From an uncultured Pseudomonadota bacterium (GTDB lineage: Bacteria; Pseudomonadota; Gammaproteobacteria; Steroidobacterales; Woeseiaceae), in assembly GCA_913055625.1 (NCBI GenBank), contig CAJXJW010000004.1, forward strand, positions 124,001 to 188,000: a stretch of DNA of 64,000 nucleotides. Reading direction: 5' to 3'. A program made the position numbers and the translations under genes. Positions 23,835-31,735 of this stretch are shown here, piece after piece. The notes beneath the pieces are model-generated. The model was given only the letters and a program-made list of their open reading frames with translations, ran no database searches and was not told the DNA's origin. How positions within the stretch are numbered: position 1 is the stretch's first letter; each line of letters starts with the position of its first letter.

Positions 23835-25547
23835 ATGATGTACCGGTACGCCCTCGCCATAGCCGTCGCGGCCATCGCCGCATGTTCGAAGCCTTCGCCC
23901 GATGCGCCGCCGCCGACGGCGCCTCCTGCCGCCGACGTGATTCTGCACGGCGGTCCGATCCTGACGATGGAGGGCGACGAGCCGACCTACGTCGAGGCAA
24001 TCGCGATAGACGAAGGCCGGATCGCGTTTGCCGGCTCGCTCGAAGACGCCATGCAGCTGCAGGGCAACGCGACTGAGGTGCGCGACCTTGACGGGCGCAC
24101 CCTCATGCCCGGGTTCATCGACGGCCACGCGCACGTCATCCAGTTCGGCTCGCAGGCGATCGGCGCCAACCTGCTGGCGCCGCCGGACGGTGAGGTCAAT
24201 ACCATCGACGACATCGTGGCGCGGCTGAAGGAGTTTGCCGACGGCCCCGACGTCAGCCGCACCGGCTGGGTGTTCGGCACCGGCTACGACGATTCGCTGC
24301 TCGGGCGGCACCCGACACGCCACGACCTGGACCGCGTATCGACGGAGTTGCCGGTGATCGTGGTGCACATCTCGGGCCACTTCAGTGTCATGAACAGTGC
24401 CGGGCTGGCGACGTTCGGCATCGATGCGGACACCGAAAACCCCGAAGGCGGGATCATACGCCGCGAAGACGACGGCCGGACGCCGAACGGCGTGCTGGAG
24501 GAACTGGCCAGCATTCCGTACGTCATGAAAATCCTGAACCCCCCGGCGCGGGAGGACAAGGACTACTTCCTGCAGCGCGGGCTCGAACTGGCCAAGAGCT
24601 ACGGCTACACCACCGCCGCGGAAGGGCGCATGTTGGGCACGGCCAACGCCGACCTGATGAACGCCGCGGAGCGAGGGCTGCTGGATATCGACGTGATCGG
24701 CTGGCAGGACTACACCGGCATGGACCAGCTCGAGCAGCACTACGGCGAATCCTACGAGAACCACTACCGTCTCGGCGGCCTGAAAGTCACGCTGGACGGC
24801 TCGCCACAGGGACGCACGGCCTGGCGCACCCGGCCTTACCTGCTACCGCCGGACGGACAGGGCGAGGACTACGCCGGCTACCCGGCCATCCCGGATACGG
24901 AGCAGGTCCGTGACTACCTGGAGACCGCCTACGCCAATGACTGGCCGGTCAAGGTACATGCCAACGGAGATGCCGCGATCGACCAGATGCTCACGGCCCT
25001 GCGTCCCATCGTCGGCGGCTACCCGGAACGGTCGAGCGAGACGATCCTCGTGCACGGCCAGTTCCTGCGCCAGGACCAGATCCCGGTGCTGAAGGAGCTG
25101 GATGTATTCCCGTCGATGTTTCCGATGCACACGTTCTACTGGGGCGACTGGTACGACACCATCGTCGGCCCGGACCTCGCGGTGCAGATCTCGCCGATGC
25201 GCTCACTGCTCGATTCCGGCCTGCACGTCACCAGCCACACGGATGCACCCGTCGCCTTGCCGAACCTGCTGCAGGTCGCGTGGGCGACCGTCAACCGCGT
25301 ATCGCGTTCCGGCAAGGTGATGGGCGAGGGCGAGCGCGTGAGCGCCTACGAAGCCATGAAGATGGTCACCCTGTGGGGCGCCGAGGAGTTCGGGGAAGCT
25401 GACGAGAAGGGCTCCATCACGGTGGGCAAGGTCGCCGACCTCGTCGTCCTGTCCGACGACCCGGTGGCCGTCGACCCGATGACCATCAATCGCATCCAGG
25501 TGCTTGAAACGATCAAGGATGGAATGACGGTCTGGACGGCGAACTAG
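23835..25547 (+). CDS. Lipoprotein amidohydrolase, YtcJ-like
   Basis: A 570-residue amidohydrolase-3 (YtcJ/LAF3-like) enzyme. The N-terminus MMYRYALAIAVAAIAAC is a lipoprotein signal with lipid Cys at 17, followed by a Pro/Ala linker, so it is probably membrane-anchored in the periplasm. The metal site has GFIDGHAHVIQFG; later segments are VVHISGHFSVMNSAGLATFGID, KVTLDGSPQGRTA, WPVKVHANGDAAIDQML, VTSHTDAPVALPNLL and the terminal GKVADLVVLSDDP. AGGA suits either Met1 or Met2 (23838) as start. YtcJ-type enzymes hydrolyse amides or carbamates; the physiological substrate is unknown. It stands alone after a hairpin-bearing leader. Confidence 0.85.
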   Translation: MMYRYALAIAVAAIAACSKPSPDAPPPTAPPAADVILHGGPILTMEGDEPTYVEAIAIDEGRIAFAGSLEDAMQLQGNATEVRDLDGRTLMPGFIDGHAHVIQFGSQAIGANLLAPPDGEVNTIDDIVARLKEFADGPDVSRTGWVFGTGYDDSLLGRHPTRHDLDRVSTELPVIVVHISGHFSVMNSAGLATFGIDADTENPEGGIIRREDDGRTPNGVLEELASIPYVMKILNPPAREDKDYFLQRGLELAKSYGYTTAAEGRMLGTANADLMNAAERGLLDIDVIGWQDYTGMDQLEQHYGESYENHYRLGGLKVTLDGSPQGRTAWRTRPYLLPPDGQGEDYAGYPAIPDTEQVRDYLETAYANDWPVKVHANGDAAIDQMLTALRPIVGGYPERSSETILVHGQFLRQDQIPVLKELDVFPSMFPMHTFYWGDWYDTIVGPDLAVQISPMRSLLDSGLHVTSHTDAPVALPNLLQVAWATVNRVSRSGKVMGEGERVSAYEAMKMVTLWGAEEFGEADEKGSITVGKVADLVVLSDDPVAVDPMTINRIQVLETIKDGMTVWTAN

Positions 25548-25729
25548 TGCGGCGGGTCCGGGAGCGGACTCGTCAAAGTTTGTCGACGCGTGCGGCGTAG
25601 CAGCCCGGCTTCGCGTTGTGGATATGCAAGAACCGGACATTGCCCCTGTCCAGCAACCTGCGAATAACGGGCTCAGATGCCTCACCGTGCACGACAGAAG
25701 AATCTCGTCGACAAGTCGGCCACAGAAAC

Positions 25730-26596
25730 TCAGGCTGGGAAGAGGGTGCGTTGCTCTTTTTTCAATGCATCGGCCACAAACTTGCGGAATACCGATAGTC
25801 GAGCGTTCGATTTCGACTCCGGATGCGAAAGGATCCACAGTCCCAGGGCGTGTCGGGCGTCGGGTTTGCAGTATCGCTCCAGTCGCGCGTCCGCATCGCC
25901 GACAAAGCAGGGAAGGTAGGATACGCCCATGCCTTCGTGCAGGGCGGCTAGTGTCAATAGTGCATCGTCACAGTTGAACTGGTGAGTCGTTGCATTACTC
26001 GACTCCTTGGTCCAGGACTTGTGAAATCCGCAGCACGATACACCGAGCCATTTCAGAGGTGACTTGCTCAGCCTGTGGCGGCTCAGGTATTCGACACTTC
26101 CATAAACGGTTGAGGCTATGGTCACAACGCGTTTGCCAATCATGTTTTCCGGCGGTGCATTGCTGAGCCGGATAGCGACGTCCGCCTCCCTGTTGGTGAG
26201 ACTGACAGTGTCATTCGAAACCATGACATGCAGATCGATCTCCGGATACTCTCGGCTAAACGCCCCGAAGATCGGCATGAGGATGGTCGATGCCAGGCTG
26301 TTGATGGTCGTGACCCGCAGCGGGCCGACCATGGGAACGGCATCGCTGACCAGGGCACCATCAATAGCTGCGATTTCTTTTTCGATCTTGAGGGCCGCCG
26401 CCTCGATCTTTTTGCCTGCCCGGGTCAATTCATAAGCACCGTTCTTGCGTCGGAGCAGGTTGGTGCCCAACTGCTTCTCCAGGGATTTGACTCGCCTGGA
26501 AACCGTCGAGTGCTGAACGTTCAGCTGTTTCGCCGCACCACTCACGGTACCGCAACGCGCAACAGCCAAGATGATTTTCGGATCGTCCCAATTCAT
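25730..26596 (-). CDS. LysR-family transcriptional regulator
   Basis: A 288-residue LTTR. ATG at 26596 is favoured because GAGG precedes it by eight bases. The HTH is NWDDPKIILAVARCGTVSGAAKQL through HSTVSRRVKSLEKQLG (residues 2-44), starting with the shortened form seen in the clade near the AaeR/DmlR type. The effector domain (VGPLRVTTINSLASTILMPIF onward) has a Cys pair (GVSCCGFH). The gene is markedly less GC-rich than the flanks and divergent from a cupin gene; two palindromes lie in the shared intergenic region. It probably controls the cupin-GFA pair as well as itself. Confidence 0.87.
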   Translation of the reverse strand: MNWDDPKIILAVARCGTVSGAAKQLNVQHSTVSRRVKSLEKQLGTNLLRRKNGAYELTRAGKKIEAAALKIEKEIAAIDGALVSDAVPMVGPLRVTTINSLASTILMPIFGAFSREYPEIDLHVMVSNDTVSLTNREADVAIRLSNAPPENMIGKRVVTIASTVYGSVEYLSRHRLSKSPLKWLGVSCCGFHKSWTKESSNATTHQFNCDDALLTLAALHEGMGVSYLPCFVGDADARLERYCKPDARHALGLWILSHPESKSNARLSVFRKFVADALKKEQRTLFPA

Positions 26597-26614
26597 ATGA
26601 CCGGCCTCATCAAG

Positions 26615-26630
26615 TGTGCATATTTGCACA
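26615..26630. promoter_or_regulatory. Candidate LysR-type operator
   Basis: TGTGCA-TATT-TGCACA is a perfect 6-bp-arm dyad containing the T-N11-A core typical of LTTR binding sites. It lies about 20 bases upstream of the LysR start and 100 bases from the divergent cupin gene. Confidence 0.5.
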
Positions 26631-26642
26631 TTATCATTCCAG

Positions 26643-26665
26643 ATTTTGCTAATTGTTAGCAAAAT
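26643..26665. promoter_or_regulatory. Strong inverted repeat between the LysR and cupin genes
   Basis: ATTTTGCTAA-TTG-TTAGCAAAAT has 10-bp perfect arms and a 3-base centre. It is positioned for an operator or the activation site of the cupin promoter. As a short AT-rich stem with a 3-base loop it is unlikely to be a terminator, because both flanking genes start here. Confidence 0.55.
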
Positions 26666-26733
26666 TCGTCATGTGTACGCTGCGAGGTAGTGCCGCGAAC
26701 AACCGCAACTGCCGTCAAATCGAGGACAGCAAC

Positions 26734-27108
26734 ATGAAAATCAAGAAAGAAGATATACCGGTCATGATGGAAGCTCCGGGAATGACGATGCGCAGGCTGG
26801 AAGGTCTGGGGAACATGGATGCTGTTTATCATGAGCTACCAAAGGGCACAGACTTCACGCCGCTGCTGTGTGGGCTGCCGAATGACAGTTGCCACTGTCC
26901 GCACTGGGGATATATTTTTGAAGGCGCGTTTCGATTTATCTATGACGATGGCACTGCGGAGGTCTTCGAGAAGGGCGATATTTTTTACGCACCCCCAGGC
27001 CATACGGCTATTGTCGATGAAGATCTCAAGTTCATTGATTTCAGCCCGACGAAGGAGCACGGTGAAGTGTTGGCAAATGTCGGACGTGTCATGTCGGACA
27101 TGGGCTAG
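26734..27108 (+). CDS. Cupin-domain protein
   Basis: A 124-residue single cupin. The first cupin motif is degenerate but visible (CHCPHWGYIFEGAFRFIYDDG, residues 53-73) and the second is VFEKGDIFYAPPGHTAIVDED (76-96). His57 and Glu63, and His90, could be metal ligands. The start ATG follows GAGGACAGC. It is the first gene rightward from the palindrome-bearing region opposite the LysR gene, and lies in the AT-richer island. The chemistry cannot be assigned; small cupins range from isomerases to ligand sensors. Confidence 0.8.
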   Translation: MKIKKEDIPVMMEAPGMTMRRLEGLGNMDAVYHELPKGTDFTPLLCGLPNDSCHCPHWGYIFEGAFRFIYDDGTAEVFEKGDIFYAPPGHTAIVDEDLKFIDFSPTKEHGEVLANVGRVMSDMG

Positions 27109-27138
27109 GAATTTGCGGCCACGAAAGGAGCTCAACGC

Positions 27139-27642
27139 ATGATCTCGGAGTCGACTCCTCTTGAAGGGGGTTGTGCATGCGGTGATGTTCGATATCGCCT
27201 TACGACCAACCCTTTCATCGTGCATTGCTGTCATTGCAGTTGGTGCCAAACACAGACCGGGTCGGCCTTCGTCATCAATGCGCTTTATGACGCCATTGAG
27301 GTAGAGGTGCTGAAGGGCGAGGTCAAAGCAGAGATGGTTGATTCGCCAAGCGGCAAAGGGCAAGAAATAGCCCGTTGTCCAAAATGCAGCATTGCCGTAT
27401 GGAGCAGTTACTACATGGGTGGCATTCGGAATTCGATTCGCTTTATTCGTGTCGGCACATTGGACGACCCTGGACGCCTGCCGCCGGACGTGCACATCTT
27501 CACCACGACAAAACTGCCTTGGGTAAATCTATCCAACGAAGAACATGTCGAAGACGTCTTCTACGATTACGAGACTACCTGGAGCCAGGACAACCTAGCG
27601 CGCCGCCAAGAAATGCTCGAGGCCGCCAAAGGCAAGACCTGA
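27139..27642 (+). CDS. GFA/CENP-V family zinc protein (second copy)
   Basis: A 167-residue GFA-fold protein with zinc Cys in GGCACGDVRY (12/14), HCCHCSWCQTQTG (31/33/36) and RCPKCSIAVW (80/83). It is longer and divergent from the copy at 22738, with a distinct C-terminal part (HIFTTTKLPWVNLSNEEHVEDVF) typical of another subgroup. It lies 30 bases after the cupin gene, preceded by AAAGGAG, so the two form an operon probably governed by the LysR protein. Base composition is AT-richer than the chromosome. Substrate unknown. Confidence 0.83.
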   Translation: MISESTPLEGGCACGDVRYRLTTNPFIVHCCHCSWCQTQTGSAFVINALYDAIEVEVLKGEVKAEMVDSPSGKGQEIARCPKCSIAVWSSYYMGGIRNSIRFIRVGTLDDPGRLPPDVHIFTTTKLPWVNLSNEEHVEDVFYDYETTWSQDNLARRQEMLEAAKGKT

Positions 27643-27769
27643 CCCGTTATTTTCAAATCCACCAGCCAACTTCAGACGTTAGCGGTTTTCACGAACACGG
27701 ACTCCTGATTGGGTGGGGCTATGAAAGAGTTCAAAGACGTGCTTCGTGCCTTGGCCTGATAATAGTTCG

Positions 27770-27785
27770 CATAATGTATATTATG
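27770..27785. repeat. AT-rich palindrome between convergent genes
   Basis: CATAAT-GTAT-ATTATG is a 6-bp-arm dyad located 30 bases from the 3' end of the UbiA-family gene and 130 bases after the GFA gene, where no start codon needs an operator. It may mark the end of the AT-richer island or the remnant of a lost promoter. Confidence 0.4.
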
Positions 27786-27814
27786 TTAAATAATGAATTT
27801 GGTCGGCAGTACAC

Positions 27815-28798
27815 CTAAGCAGCCGGCACCAACCCGACGGCCAGCAAGAACGCATAGACAAGACCGAGACGCGCCGTGCGCGGCGTCGTCGGCAGCAGTT
27901 CCTGCCGGTCGTCGCAATCGGCCACCTTGCGGTTGATGAGCCAGGCTTCCGGCAGCGTCAACAGGACCAGGGAGACCCACGGCGAGAACCCGAGCAGCAG
28001 CCAGAGCCAGACCGGGGCCAGGTAGGCAAACAGCAGCAATGCCTGGAATTCCACCCGGCTGCCGCGGATGCCGAACCGTACGGCCGTCGTCCTCCAACCC
28101 TTGCGGGCATCAAACTCGATGTCACGGATATCGTCGATCACCAACACGGCAGTGACCAATGCGCCGATCGGCAAACCGACGAGCAGCGCCTCGAAACCGA
28201 GGCTGCCGATCGCGCCGAGCCAGAATGTCTCGATGCCAACGTGTGCCGCAAGTTGAATGTAGTAGCCCCCTGCCACGGCAAGCACACCGAACATCAAGAA
28301 GAAGATGGGGTCTGCCAATCCGAGCCTGGCGTACGCAAAGGCGCCGCCGGCGTACGCGAAGCTGGCCAGGAGGCCCACCGCGCCGATGATGACGACCGGA
28401 AAGCCGCCAACCCACACCAGGTACAGGCCTGAAAGTACGCCCGCGAGGAAGCACCCTGCGATGGCGATGCGCAGCCAGCCGAACCGCAGGCTCTTCTCGT
28501 CCAGCGCACGCAGCAACTCCGGATGTTCGGCGATACCGGGGTGACGGCGTAACAACTCGTGATTGTCGGTGAATACGCCGGCCACGTGGATAAACCAGCT
28601 ACCCAGGAACGCCAGGAAAACCGGCAGCGGCGCGAACACGCCATCGTGCAGCGCGAGCCCTGTCGCGACGAGCACCGGGGCAGCGGCCGTCGGCAGAGTG
28701 TGTGTCGGGTACAACAGCAAGTCGACCCAGATCTTGCGCCGTGCTTTCTTCACTTCACCGGTCATGGCGCGAATCGCCTGCGGGGGCGCCGACGACAT
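27815..28798 (-). CDS. UbiA-family prenyltransferase, MenA-like
   Basis: About 327 residues with some eight or nine TM helices. Start ATG at 28798 follows AGGG; 28765 is the alternative. The second Asp-rich motif is intact and MenA-like (DDIRDIEFDARKGWRTTAVRFG, residues 222-243). The first, which normally reads NDxxDxxxD, is represented only by VFTDNHELLRR around 75-85, so Mg-diphosphate binding may be altered. It would attach a polyprenyl chain to an aromatic acceptor in the membrane. No menaquinone, heme or ubiquinone gene lies nearby. The acceptor is unknown; loss of activity is possible. Confidence 0.78.
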   Translation of the reverse strand: MSSAPPQAIRAMTGEVKKARRKIWVDLLLYPTHTLPTAAAPVLVATGLALHDGVFAPLPVFLAFLGSWFIHVAGVFTDNHELLRRHPGIAEHPELLRALDEKSLRFGWLRIAIAGCFLAGVLSGLYLVWVGGFPVVIIGAVGLLASFAYAGGAFAYARLGLADPIFFLMFGVLAVAGGYYIQLAAHVGIETFWLGAIGSLGFEALLVGLPIGALVTAVLVIDDIRDIEFDARKGWRTTAVRFGIRGSRVEFQALLLFAYLAPVWLWLLLGFSPWVSLVLLTLPEAWLINRKVADCDDRQELLPTTPRTARLGLVYAFLLAVGLVPAA

Positions 28799-28947
28799 TG
28801 GCCCTACTGCGGTCCATCGATCGATTGTCGCACTGTCCGTACCGACCGGGCCATCGGCAGAATCCCGGATGGCACTGCGGTAGACTTTGCGCCCACGGCG
28901 CGCGCCATTTACAGTGCCGTCACTCGTCCAGAGATCGGAATCGACCC

Positions 28948-29544
28948 ATGCAGGGATTCGCAACGCCAGTGGCCGCCGCCATTTTCATCGCCACGATCGC
29001 CATCAGCCTGCTTGCCTTGAACCGCATGCCCGAGCTCCTGCAGCGCTTCGTCATGCGTCCGTACGACATCGCGCACGGCAAGAATTCCTATACCGTCATT
29101 TCGAGCGGTTTCGTGCACGGTGACATCGGTCACCTGCTGTTCAACATGATCACGTTCTTCTTCTTTGCGTTCCCGATGGAGCGTTTCCTGGGTACGGCAC
29201 GCTTCTTCGTGCTCTATACCGTGGGCCTGATCATGAGTTCACTGTGCTCGGTGATCAAGCACCGCAACAACCCGGCCTACGCAACGCTCGGCGCGTCGGG
29301 CGCGATCTCCGCGGTGCTATTCGCATTCATCGTGTACTTCCCCGACCGCATGCTGCTTGTGTTCTTCGTGCCCATGCCGGCGTTTCTCTTTGCCATCCTC
29401 TACGTCGCGTATTCGTGGTACTCGGCGAGGCAGCAGGTCGGCAACATCAATCACGACGCGCACCTGTGCGGCGCCCTCGCCGGCCTGCTGTTCGTGTTCG
29501 TTATCGATCCGCAAGCCTACGTGCGGCTGGCCAACGCGCTGTGA
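28948..29544 (+). CDS. Rhomboid-family intramembrane serine protease
   Basis: A 198-residue membrane protein with six predicted TM helices. The catalytic dyad is Ser117 in the TM4 motif LGASGAISAVLFAF and His172 in NINHDAHLCGALAGLLF. The L1 loop and TM2 carry SSGFVHGDIGHLLFNMITFFFF, matching the oxyanion-side His/Asn residues of rhomboids. It cleaves TM segments of membrane substrates. The stop overlaps the start of a cytosine-deaminase-like gene, an unusual partner. It is distinct from the rhombosortase encoded at 45.5 kb. Confidence 0.9.
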   Translation: MQGFATPVAAAIFIATIAISLLALNRMPELLQRFVMRPYDIAHGKNSYTVISSGFVHGDIGHLLFNMITFFFFAFPMERFLGTARFFVLYTVGLIMSSLCSVIKHRNNPAYATLGASGAISAVLFAFIVYFPDRMLLVFFVPMPAFLFAILYVAYSWYSARQQVGNINHDAHLCGALAGLLFVFVIDPQAYVRLANAL

Positions 29545-29993
29545 GCGCCGTTGATCACGAGCCGTTCATCGCGGCCGCTATCGCGGAGGCGCGCAAGGGC
29601 GAAGCCGCGGGCGGCATTCCCATCGGATCGGTGCTGGTCATCGACGGCCGGATCGTCGGGCGCGGCCACAACCAGCGGGTGCAGAAAGGCAGCGCGGTAC
29701 TGCACGCGGAAATGGACTGCCTGGAGAATGCCGGGCGTCTCGCCGCGCATGACTACGCGCGCGCCACGCTCTATTCGACGCTGTCGCCCTGTGACATGTG
29801 TTCCGGTGCGATCCTGCTGTACGGCATTCCGCGAGTCGTCATCGGCGAAAACCACACGTTCACCGGGCCCGAAGACCACCTGCGCGAACGCGGTGTGGAA
29901 CTCGTGCAACTCGACGACACGCGCTGCCGGGACATGATGGACGCCTTCGTCGCACGCGCCCCCGAACTGTGGAACGAGGACATCGGCGTCTAA
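29541..29993 (+). CDS. Cytosine deaminase of the yeast (Fcy1-like) type
   Basis: A 150-residue zinc deaminase of the CDA fold. The start is GTG at 29541, overlapping the rhomboid stop (GTGA). His55 and Glu57 (VLHAEMDCLENAG) and Cys84/Cys87 (STLSPCDMCSGAILLYGIPRVVIGE) form the zinc and proton-shuttle site. The tail, CRDMMDAFVARAPELWNEDIGV, resembles yeast cytosine deaminase closely and differs from tRNA adenosine deaminase TadA and from guanine deaminase. It should convert cytosine to uracil. No codB-type permease is linked. Confidence 0.85.
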   Translation: MSAVDHEPFIAAAIAEARKGEAAGGIPIGSVLVIDGRIVGRGHNQRVQKGSAVLHAEMDCLENAGRLAAHDYARATLYSTLSPCDMCSGAILLYGIPRVVIGENHTFTGPEDHLRERGVELVQLDDTRCRDMMDAFVARAPELWNEDIGV

Positions 29994-29994
29994 C

Positions 29995-30537
29995 TCAGGC
30001 CAGCCAGCCGAACGTTCCGCCCGTCAGCAGCCCGTACAGTAGTCCGTCGAACAGGTTCTTGGCGGTCAGCGACCACGGCCGGCCGAACCAGATGCTGTCC
30101 TGCAGGTACGCGACGCCGTACGCGAGAAACGCCGTCGTCCCGGCAACCCGGAACACGTGCAGGTAGTCGGCTCCCGGCACCGTGCGGCTCACCATGTACG
30201 CGCAGATGGCACCAACGACCAGGTAGTAGACGAACGACAACACCAGCTTCGGCCCCATCGACGGTATGCCGCTCGGGATCACCGTGATGTAGGCCAGCGG
30301 GCCTTCGCGGTACTTGTTCGCGACGTCTTCGTTCTTGAGCTCAGCCGGGTCCATGCAATACGGCAGCATGTAGTAGCCCGGCTCGCTGCCCTTCAATGCC
30401 CCACGCACAGCCTCCTCGTCGCGCGTCTTCCGGAAGTCCGACTTGTGCCACGGCAATACCATCCAGACCAGCGCGCTGCCGATGAACACAATGACGGCCG
30501 ACACGACGATCGGCAACCAGAGACTCATGATGGTCAT
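29995..30537 (-). CDS. Integral membrane protein of unknown function
   Basis: A 180-residue protein with a TM helix at residues 4-24 and probably three more (FVYYLVVGAICAYMV; VAGTTAFLAYGVAYL; LFDGLLYGLLTGGTFGWL). ATG at 30537 follows AGGGGAC. Between helix 1 and 2 is a soluble stretch with LPWHKSDFRKTRDEEAVRGAL and YMLPYCMDP. Its stop is one base past the deaminase stop, so the two genes converge. I do not recognise the family with certainty. It is 67 bases from the MbnH gene on the same strand. Confidence 0.75.
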   Translation of the reverse strand: MTIMSLWLPIVVSAVIVFIGSALVWMVLPWHKSDFRKTRDEEAVRGALKGSEPGYYMLPYCMDPAELKNEDVANKYREGPLAYITVIPSGIPSMGPKLVLSFVYYLVVGAICAYMVSRTVPGADYLHVFRVAGTTAFLAYGVAYLQDSIWFGRPWSLTAKNLFDGLLYGLLTGGTFGWLA

Positions 30538-30604
30538 GTCCCCTACCCCCTCGTTCTTGTTCTGGTCGCCCGATTGTAGCGGCCGGACGTCGCGCCGCCC
30601 AGCG

Positions 30605-31735
30605 TCAGAACGGGTCTGACCAGCGCTCATCCGTGAGTACGCGCTCGTCGGTCAACGAACGCAGGAATGCCAGCAGGTCGGCGCGTTCTACCGCCGTCAT
30701 TTCAAAGCCGCGCACGAACTCGGACTTGAACGGGTTGCGTCGTCCGTCGCCAGCCAGCGGCCCGTCTGCCAGGAGGCGGCCACCGGCTGCGTAGTGATCG
30801 AGTACATCATCGAGGGTCGCGAGACTGCCGTCGTGCATGTACGGCGCGGTCACGGCGACGTTTCGCAGCGACGGCGCCTTGAAGCGGCCCATATCGCGGC
30901 GCTGGCCCGTGAGATCGATGAGGCCGGTGTTGTCGGGCGGATACGCGCCATCGCCATCCAGGTTATACAGGCCGTTGTTGTGAAAGCCCACCGATTCGAT
31001 CGTCGCGTTCGCATGCGTCGAACTGTCGGTGAAGTTGAACCCGCCGTGGCAGTGAAAACACTCGAAGCGTTCCGAGAAAAACAGCGCCATGCCGCGCTGT
31101 GCCGCGGGCGACAGCGCATCCGTGTCGCCGCGCAGGAACGCATCGTACGGGCTGTCGAAGCTCACGATGCTGCGCACGAACGCAGCGATCGCGTTCACGG
31201 CATTGAGTACCGAGTACGGATCCTCGTCCTGCGGGAAGACCTCGGCGACGCGCTCGCGATACAGCGGGTCCTCGCGCAGCAGTGCCGCGATCGCATCGTC
31301 GCGGCCGTTCATCCCCATCTCTACCGGGTGCTCTGAGAACAACGGAATCAGTGCCTGGTCTTCGATACGCGACAGCAGGTTGTTCGCCCACGTCAGCCGG
31401 CTTGCATAGGCTACGTTCACGAGCGACATCGCAGCGCGCGGGTGCGCTTCGCCGGTTGCACCGATCGACACCGGCCGGCCGTCCGTGAACGCCAGCGTCT
31501 GGATATGGCAGGTCGCACAAGCCATCGTGCCGTTGATGGACAGTCGCCGGTCGTAGAACAGGCGACGCCCGAGCGCCACTTTCGCAGCCGACATCGGGTT
31601 GTCGGCCGGGACCGGCGGCGCCGGTATGCGCGCATCGATACCCCAGTCGTACGCCGGCTCGCCTTTACCGGCCCACCAAAGCACGCCTGCCGACGCCACG
31701 ACGGCCGCCGCGAGCAGTCCCCACGCACGCCACAT
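30605..31735 (-). CDS. mbnH: Di-heme enzyme of the MbnH family (cytochrome c peroxidase-like)
   Basis: A 376-residue exported c-type cytochrome related to MauG and di-heme peroxidases. After the signal anchor (WGLLAAAVVASAGVLWWAG) come two heme sites: Cys73-Cys76-His77 (MACATCHIQ) and Cys226-Cys229-His230 (FECFHCHGG). Segments such as FKAPSLRNVAVTAPYMHDGSLATL and DLLAFLRSLTDE are typical of the family. Known MbnH enzymes oxidise a tryptophan of the partner MbnP to kynurenine. The start overlaps the partner's stop (TGATG). Alternative: a plain di-heme peroxidase, disfavoured by the adjoining MbnP gene. Confidence 0.87.
   Translation of the reverse strand: MWRAWGLLAAAVVASAGVLWWAGKGEPAYDWGIDARIPAPPVPADNPMSAAKVALGRRLFYDRRLSINGTMACATCHIQTLAFTDGRPVSIGATGEAHPRAAMSLVNVAYASRLTWANNLLSRIEDQALIPLFSEHPVEMGMNGRDDAIAALLREDPLYRERVAEVFPQDEDPYSVLNAVNAIAAFVRSIVSFDSPYDAFLRGDTDALSPAAQRGMALFFSERFECFHCHGGFNFTDSSTHANATIESVGFHNNGLYNLDGDGAYPPDNTGLIDLTGQRRDMGRFKAPSLRNVAVTAPYMHDGSLATLDDVLDHYAAGGRLLADGPLAGDGRRNPFKSEFVRGFEMTAVERADLLAFLRSLTDERVLTDERWSDPF

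Noticed and set aside
25548..25729. Regulatory RNA or small gene between the amidohydrolase and LysR genes
   Set aside because: No convincing promoter, terminator or start codon with a ribosome-binding site.
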